The notes beneath the pieces were generated by a model, which saw nothing but the letters and a program-made list of their open reading frames with translations, had not been told where the DNA came from and did no database searches. Of a stretch of DNA of 8,110 nt, positions 5,973 to 8,110 are shown in pieces; positions within the stretch are counted from its first letter, which is position 1, and every line of letters starts with the position of its first letter. The stretch is from Rhodospirillales bacterium (GTDB lineage: Bacteria; Pseudomonadota; Alphaproteobacteria; Rhodospirillales; JAPHTL01). A program made the position numbers and the translations under genes. The DNA lies in the NCBI GenBank assembly GCA_026193355.1, contig JAPHTL010000155.1, positions 1 to 8,110 of the forward strand, written 5' to 3'.

Positions 5973-7172
5973 CTTGCAGCCGGTGGCCGGATCCTCAAGG
6001 GCCGGCGCCGCAACACCGAGCAGCTTCTGTTCGCCGCCCGCGACCTGACGGACATAGATGTCCTGGATCGGATTGTGGGCCTTGGACATGCGCCACACGC
6101 CGCGCGGGCTGTCGAGGAACACGGAACCTTCCATCGATGCGATAATATCGGCGGTTGCGCCGGTGTCGCCGTTGACGGCGGCCATCGCTTGCAGCATCAG
6201 CGAACCTGCATCGTAGCCCTGTACCGAGAACACGTTGGCGTCGTTGCCGGTGGATGTCTTGTAGGCCGCCCTGAACGCCTTGTTGGCCGGATTGTCCAGG
6301 TTCGACGCATAGTGAAGGGTCGTCTTGATCCCTTCCGCAGCCGCACCGGCGGCTTTCTCGACGCCTTCGGTCAGGAAGCCCGGACCATAGAGGGGGATTT
6401 TATCCTTGAGGCCCGCAGCAGCATAATCCTTGAGGAATTTCGTCGCACCGCCACCCGAGAAGAAGGCGAAAACGGCATCGGGTTTCAGTTCGGCGATCTC
6501 GGAAAGGTGGGCCTGGAATTCCACATTCGGGAAGGGCAGAAGGATGTCCTTGACCGATTTTCCGCCAGCCTTGGCGAAACTTTCACGTCCCGCCGCCATC
6601 ATCTGGATGCCAGCGCCGTATTTCCACGAAATGGTGGCGCAGGTCTTGTGGCCTTCTTTGGCCATAAGGGTGCCGCCGGGATAGGCCGCCTGCCAGTTGC
6701 TGAACGAGGTGCGGAAAATATTCGGCGCGCACAGACCGCCGGTAACGTCGTTCGAACCGGCGTTCGGGACGATCATGATCGGCGTCTTGCGTTGTCCGAC
6801 GATCTTGGCCATCACGGCGGCGATGCCCGAATGGACGGGGCCGACCAGAAAATCGACATTTTCCTTGCTGATAAGCTTGTTGGCGTTCTGCGCGGCTTTC
6901 GGAACCGACATTTCGGAATCGATGGCGATATATTCGACCGCGCGGCCACCCATGACGCCGCCAGCCTGCGCGATGCGCAGCTTCATGGCGTCGGTTATTG
7001 AATTGCCGAGCATGGCGTAGGTGCCCGAATACGGCAAAAGGATACCGACCCGCACCGGCGCCTTGGCGGCAATGGCGAAACGGGTGGGGATGAAGCTCGT
7101 TGCTGCAGCGGCGCCGACGGTTGCGGCGGCGCCGGTCAGAAACCGACGGCGGGTTGTGTTGCTCTTGCTCAT
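5964..7172 (-). CDS. Tat-exported periplasmic substrate-binding protein of the HAAT transporter (Peripla_BP_6)
   Basis: This 402-residue protein captures the transported solute in the periplasm and delivers it to LivHM. The N-terminus has a twin-arginine signal, TRRRFLTGAAA (7-17), with a hydrophobic stretch to about 27 and a likely cleavage site near AIAA (33-36). Mature domain features of the leucine-binding/Peripla_BP_6 type follow: VRVGILLPYSGTYAMLGNS (40-58), VDFLVGPVHSG (106-116), KTPIMIVPNAGSND and FRTSFSN in the first lobe, then PDAVFAFFSGGGATKFLKDY in the second lobe and VQGYDAGSLMLQAM near the C-terminus. Many Peripla_BP_6 proteins in aromatic-degradation clusters look like this, but leucine, amides or urea cannot be excluded. 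The ATG at 7172 has AGGGAGA as ribosome-binding site 5 nt upstream. It is the first gene of the transporter operon and is separated from livH by two hairpins. Length is complete. Confidence 0.92.
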   Translation of the reverse strand: MSKSNTTRRRFLTGAAATVGAAAATSFIPTRFAIAAKAPVRVGILLPYSGTYAMLGNSITDAMKLRIAQAGGVMGGRAVEYIAIDSEMSVPKAAQNANKLISKENVDFLVGPVHSGIAAVMAKIVGQRKTPIMIVPNAGSNDVTGGLCAPNIFRTSFSNWQAAYPGGTLMAKEGHKTCATISWKYGAGIQMMAAGRESFAKAGGKSVKDILLPFPNVEFQAHLSEIAELKPDAVFAFFSGGGATKFLKDYAAAGLKDKIPLYGPGFLTEGVEKAAGAAAEGIKTTLHYASNLDNPANKAFRAAYKTSTGNDANVFSVQGYDAGSLMLQAMAAVNGDTGATADIIASMEGSVFLDSPRGVWRMSKAHNPIQDIYVRQVAGGEQKLLGVAAPALEDPATGCKAG

Positions 7173-7177
7173 GGTCG

Positions 7178-7184
7178 TCTCCCT
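7178..7184 (-). promoter_or_regulatory. Ribosome-binding site of the binding-protein gene
   Basis: Minus-strand AGGGAGA, 5 nt before the ATG at 7172; it supports that start and the inclusion of the Tat signal. Confidence 0.65.
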
Positions 7185-7193
7185 GTAGTGTGT

Positions 7194-7214
7194 GGCCGGT
7201 TTTCGGCCGGTTTT
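7194..7214. repeat. GGCCGGTTTT tandem repeat with inverted symmetry
   Basis: Two copies of GGCCGGTTTT (7194-7203 and 7205-7214) occur one base apart. GGCCG (7194-7198) and CGGCC (7204-7208) can also pair around a GTTTT loop. On the plus strand the stem is followed by a T-run (7211-7215), like a terminator, but no plus-strand gene ends nearby. On the minus strand it lies in the leader of the binding-protein gene. The rest of the 194-nt gap 7173-7366 shows no convincing promoter. Confidence 0.4.
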
Positions 7215-7366
7215 TCGCCGCCTCTCCGCTCTTCCTTCACACCCGGGTATGTAGGTCAGGGTGCTTGACTGGTCTTTGCCTGAGCGATCGGGCGCGATAA
7301 AGCCCCTAGTAATCCTATGAGAAATTTAATCGGTACGCCAGTACTTGTTTATCCGCCGGACGAACG

Positions 7367-8110
7367 TCAGCGCCAGAACCCCTCCTTGTCGATCTTGTGC
7401 AAAGCAGCAAGTTCCGCTGCATTCGGTGGTGGTGTTTCCGATATGCCGGGAATTACGCCAAGGTCCCACCCTGTGTTGGCGCGGATTTCCTCGACGCTGT
7501 GTCCGGGATGAACCGAGGCCAGATGCAGTTCGTTGTCTGGACCATGGGGCCGCAGGATCGCCCGATCCGTGATGACCGTCGCCGGTCCCCCGCCCAGTCC
7601 AGCCCTCGAACGGCTGTCGCCGCCATCAAGAAATCCCGGCGAGGTGACGTAGCTGACCTTTTCGACAAGCCGGTGGCTTTCGTGGTTCATGATCGCCAGC
7701 AGCCGTTTCGCCATGGCGGCGATGTCGGCTGCGCCGCCCGACCCCGGCAATTTGACCGTTGGATTGTTGAAGTCGCCGATATAGGAGGTGTTGATGTTGC
7801 CAAACCTGTCGATCTCGGCCCCGCCGATGAACCCGGCGTCCACATGCCCGCCCTGAAGCTGGCCCATCACCTGAATCAGCCCCGCCGCCCAGGCGGCCCC
7901 TTCCTGATTGGGTGGGTCGCCCATGGTGTAGAGCATGTCGGCCGCTGGCTCGTTACGCACCAGCCCGCATTCGAAAAGGCCAACGGCATTGGGCGCATGG
8001 GTCAACCGCGCCACGCCGAATGCCATGATCGGCAGGCGCATGCCGACGAACACGACCTCGCCGTCACGGATTTCGCGGGCTGCGGCGATGATCATCAGTT
8101 CCTGTGTCGA
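7367..8110 (-). CDS. Family I CoA-transferase, beta subunit (partial, 5' end off the window)
   Basis: The frame stays open to the right edge; 247 residues are visible and the true start lies beyond position 8110. The ATG at 8095 is an internal Met, because the upstream in-frame residues (STQEL) continue the family's usual N-terminal helix. Typical blocks are LMIIAAAREIRDGEVVFVGMRLP (residues 5-27), GLFECGL (44-50), GGAEIDRFGNINTSYIGD in the middle, and KLPGSGGAADIA. These fit beta subunits of glutaconate/3-oxoadipate-type CoA-transferases and the related IpdB ring-cleaving hydrolase subunits. E47 in FECG occupies the place of the catalytic Glu (usually ESG). The alpha subunit should lie just to the right. 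Role by context: moving CoA on or off an imported or intermediate acid (inference). The 194 nt to the binding-protein gene leaves co-transcription uncertain. Confidence 0.85.
   Translation of the reverse strand, partial: STQELMIIAAAREIRDGEVVFVGMRLPIMAFGVARLTHAPNAVGLFECGLVRNEPAADMLYTMGDPPNQEGAAWAAGLIQVMGQLQGGHVDAGFIGGAEIDRFGNINTSYIGDFNNPTVKLPGSGGAADIAAMAKRLLAIMNHESHRLVEKVSYVTSPGFLDGGDSRSRAGLGGGPATVITDRAILRPHGPDNELHLASVHPGHSVEEIRANTGWDLGVIPGISETPPPNAAELAALHKIDKEGFWR

Noticed and set aside
5925..7001. Plus-strand open frame of 358 codons
   Set aside because: It is antisense to the binding-protein gene and also runs through the hairpin region; no recognisable domain.
7261..7366. Possible promoter for the binding-protein gene in the gap after the CoA-transferase gene
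   Set aside because: An AT-rich patch near 7310-7330 gives TAGGAT-like -10 candidates, but no acceptable -35 and no sigma54 GG/GC pair at the right spacing was found.
8093..8095. ATG as the start of the CoA-transferase subunit
   Set aside because: The frame continues to the window edge with residues typical of the family's N-terminal helix, so this Met is internal and the gene is partial.
1..8110. CRISPR, tRNA, insertion sequence or phage elements
   Set aside because: No regularly spaced repeats, cloverleaf-like segments, transposase motifs or terminal inverted repeats were seen on either strand.

Overview
The window looks like part of a catabolic island from a moderately GC-rich proteobacterium, most likely an alphaproteobacterium. 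That guess rests on overall base composition, GC-leaning third positions, the Tat-type substrate-binding protein and the family choices; no rRNA or single-copy marker is present to fix it. All genes but one lie on the minus strand. No tRNA, rRNA, insertion sequence, integrase, phage gene or CRISPR array is visible.

Layout. Positions 1-1296 (-) hold the N-terminal 432 residues of a large molybdopterin oxidoreductase resembling the catalytic subunit of phenylacetyl-CoA:acceptor oxidoreductase (PadB type); its 3' end is outside the window. It is preceded, 47 nt upstream on the same strand, by a small hotdog thioesterase of the fluoroacetyl-CoA thioesterase (FlK) type with an intact Thr/Glu/His triad (1344-1751). 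A 283-nt divergent intergenic region (1752-2034) carries two abutting inverted repeats laid over a candidate promoter, plus a TATAAT box facing the other way. The only plus-strand gene (2035-2511) encodes a DUF4863/PnbB-like cupin (4-hydroxylaminobenzoate lyase family). It converges on a complete branched-chain-amino-acid-type (HAAT) ABC transporter read right to left: substrate-binding protein (5964-7172), two permeases LivH (5005-5871) and LivM (4003-4998), and two ATPases LivG (3242-4003) and LivF (2529-3245). The transporter genes are tightly packed with stop/start overlaps, except for a hairpin-rich 92-nt gap between the binding protein and LivH. At the right edge (7367-8110, -) is the C-terminal part of a family I CoA-transferase beta subunit.

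How the genes may work together (inference): the transporter imports an organic acid, probably aromatic; CoA-transferase-type and thioesterase proteins manage its CoA thioester; and the PadB-like enzyme oxidises the acyl-CoA. In the phenylacetate route, PadB-type enzymes perform a four-electron oxidation of the alpha carbon of phenylacetyl-CoA to phenylglyoxylate with release of CoA, so a dedicated thioesterase next to such an enzyme is a sensible pairing. The substrate cannot be named from this sequence. The divergent promoter region with two palindromes suggests local repression, with no regulator gene in view.
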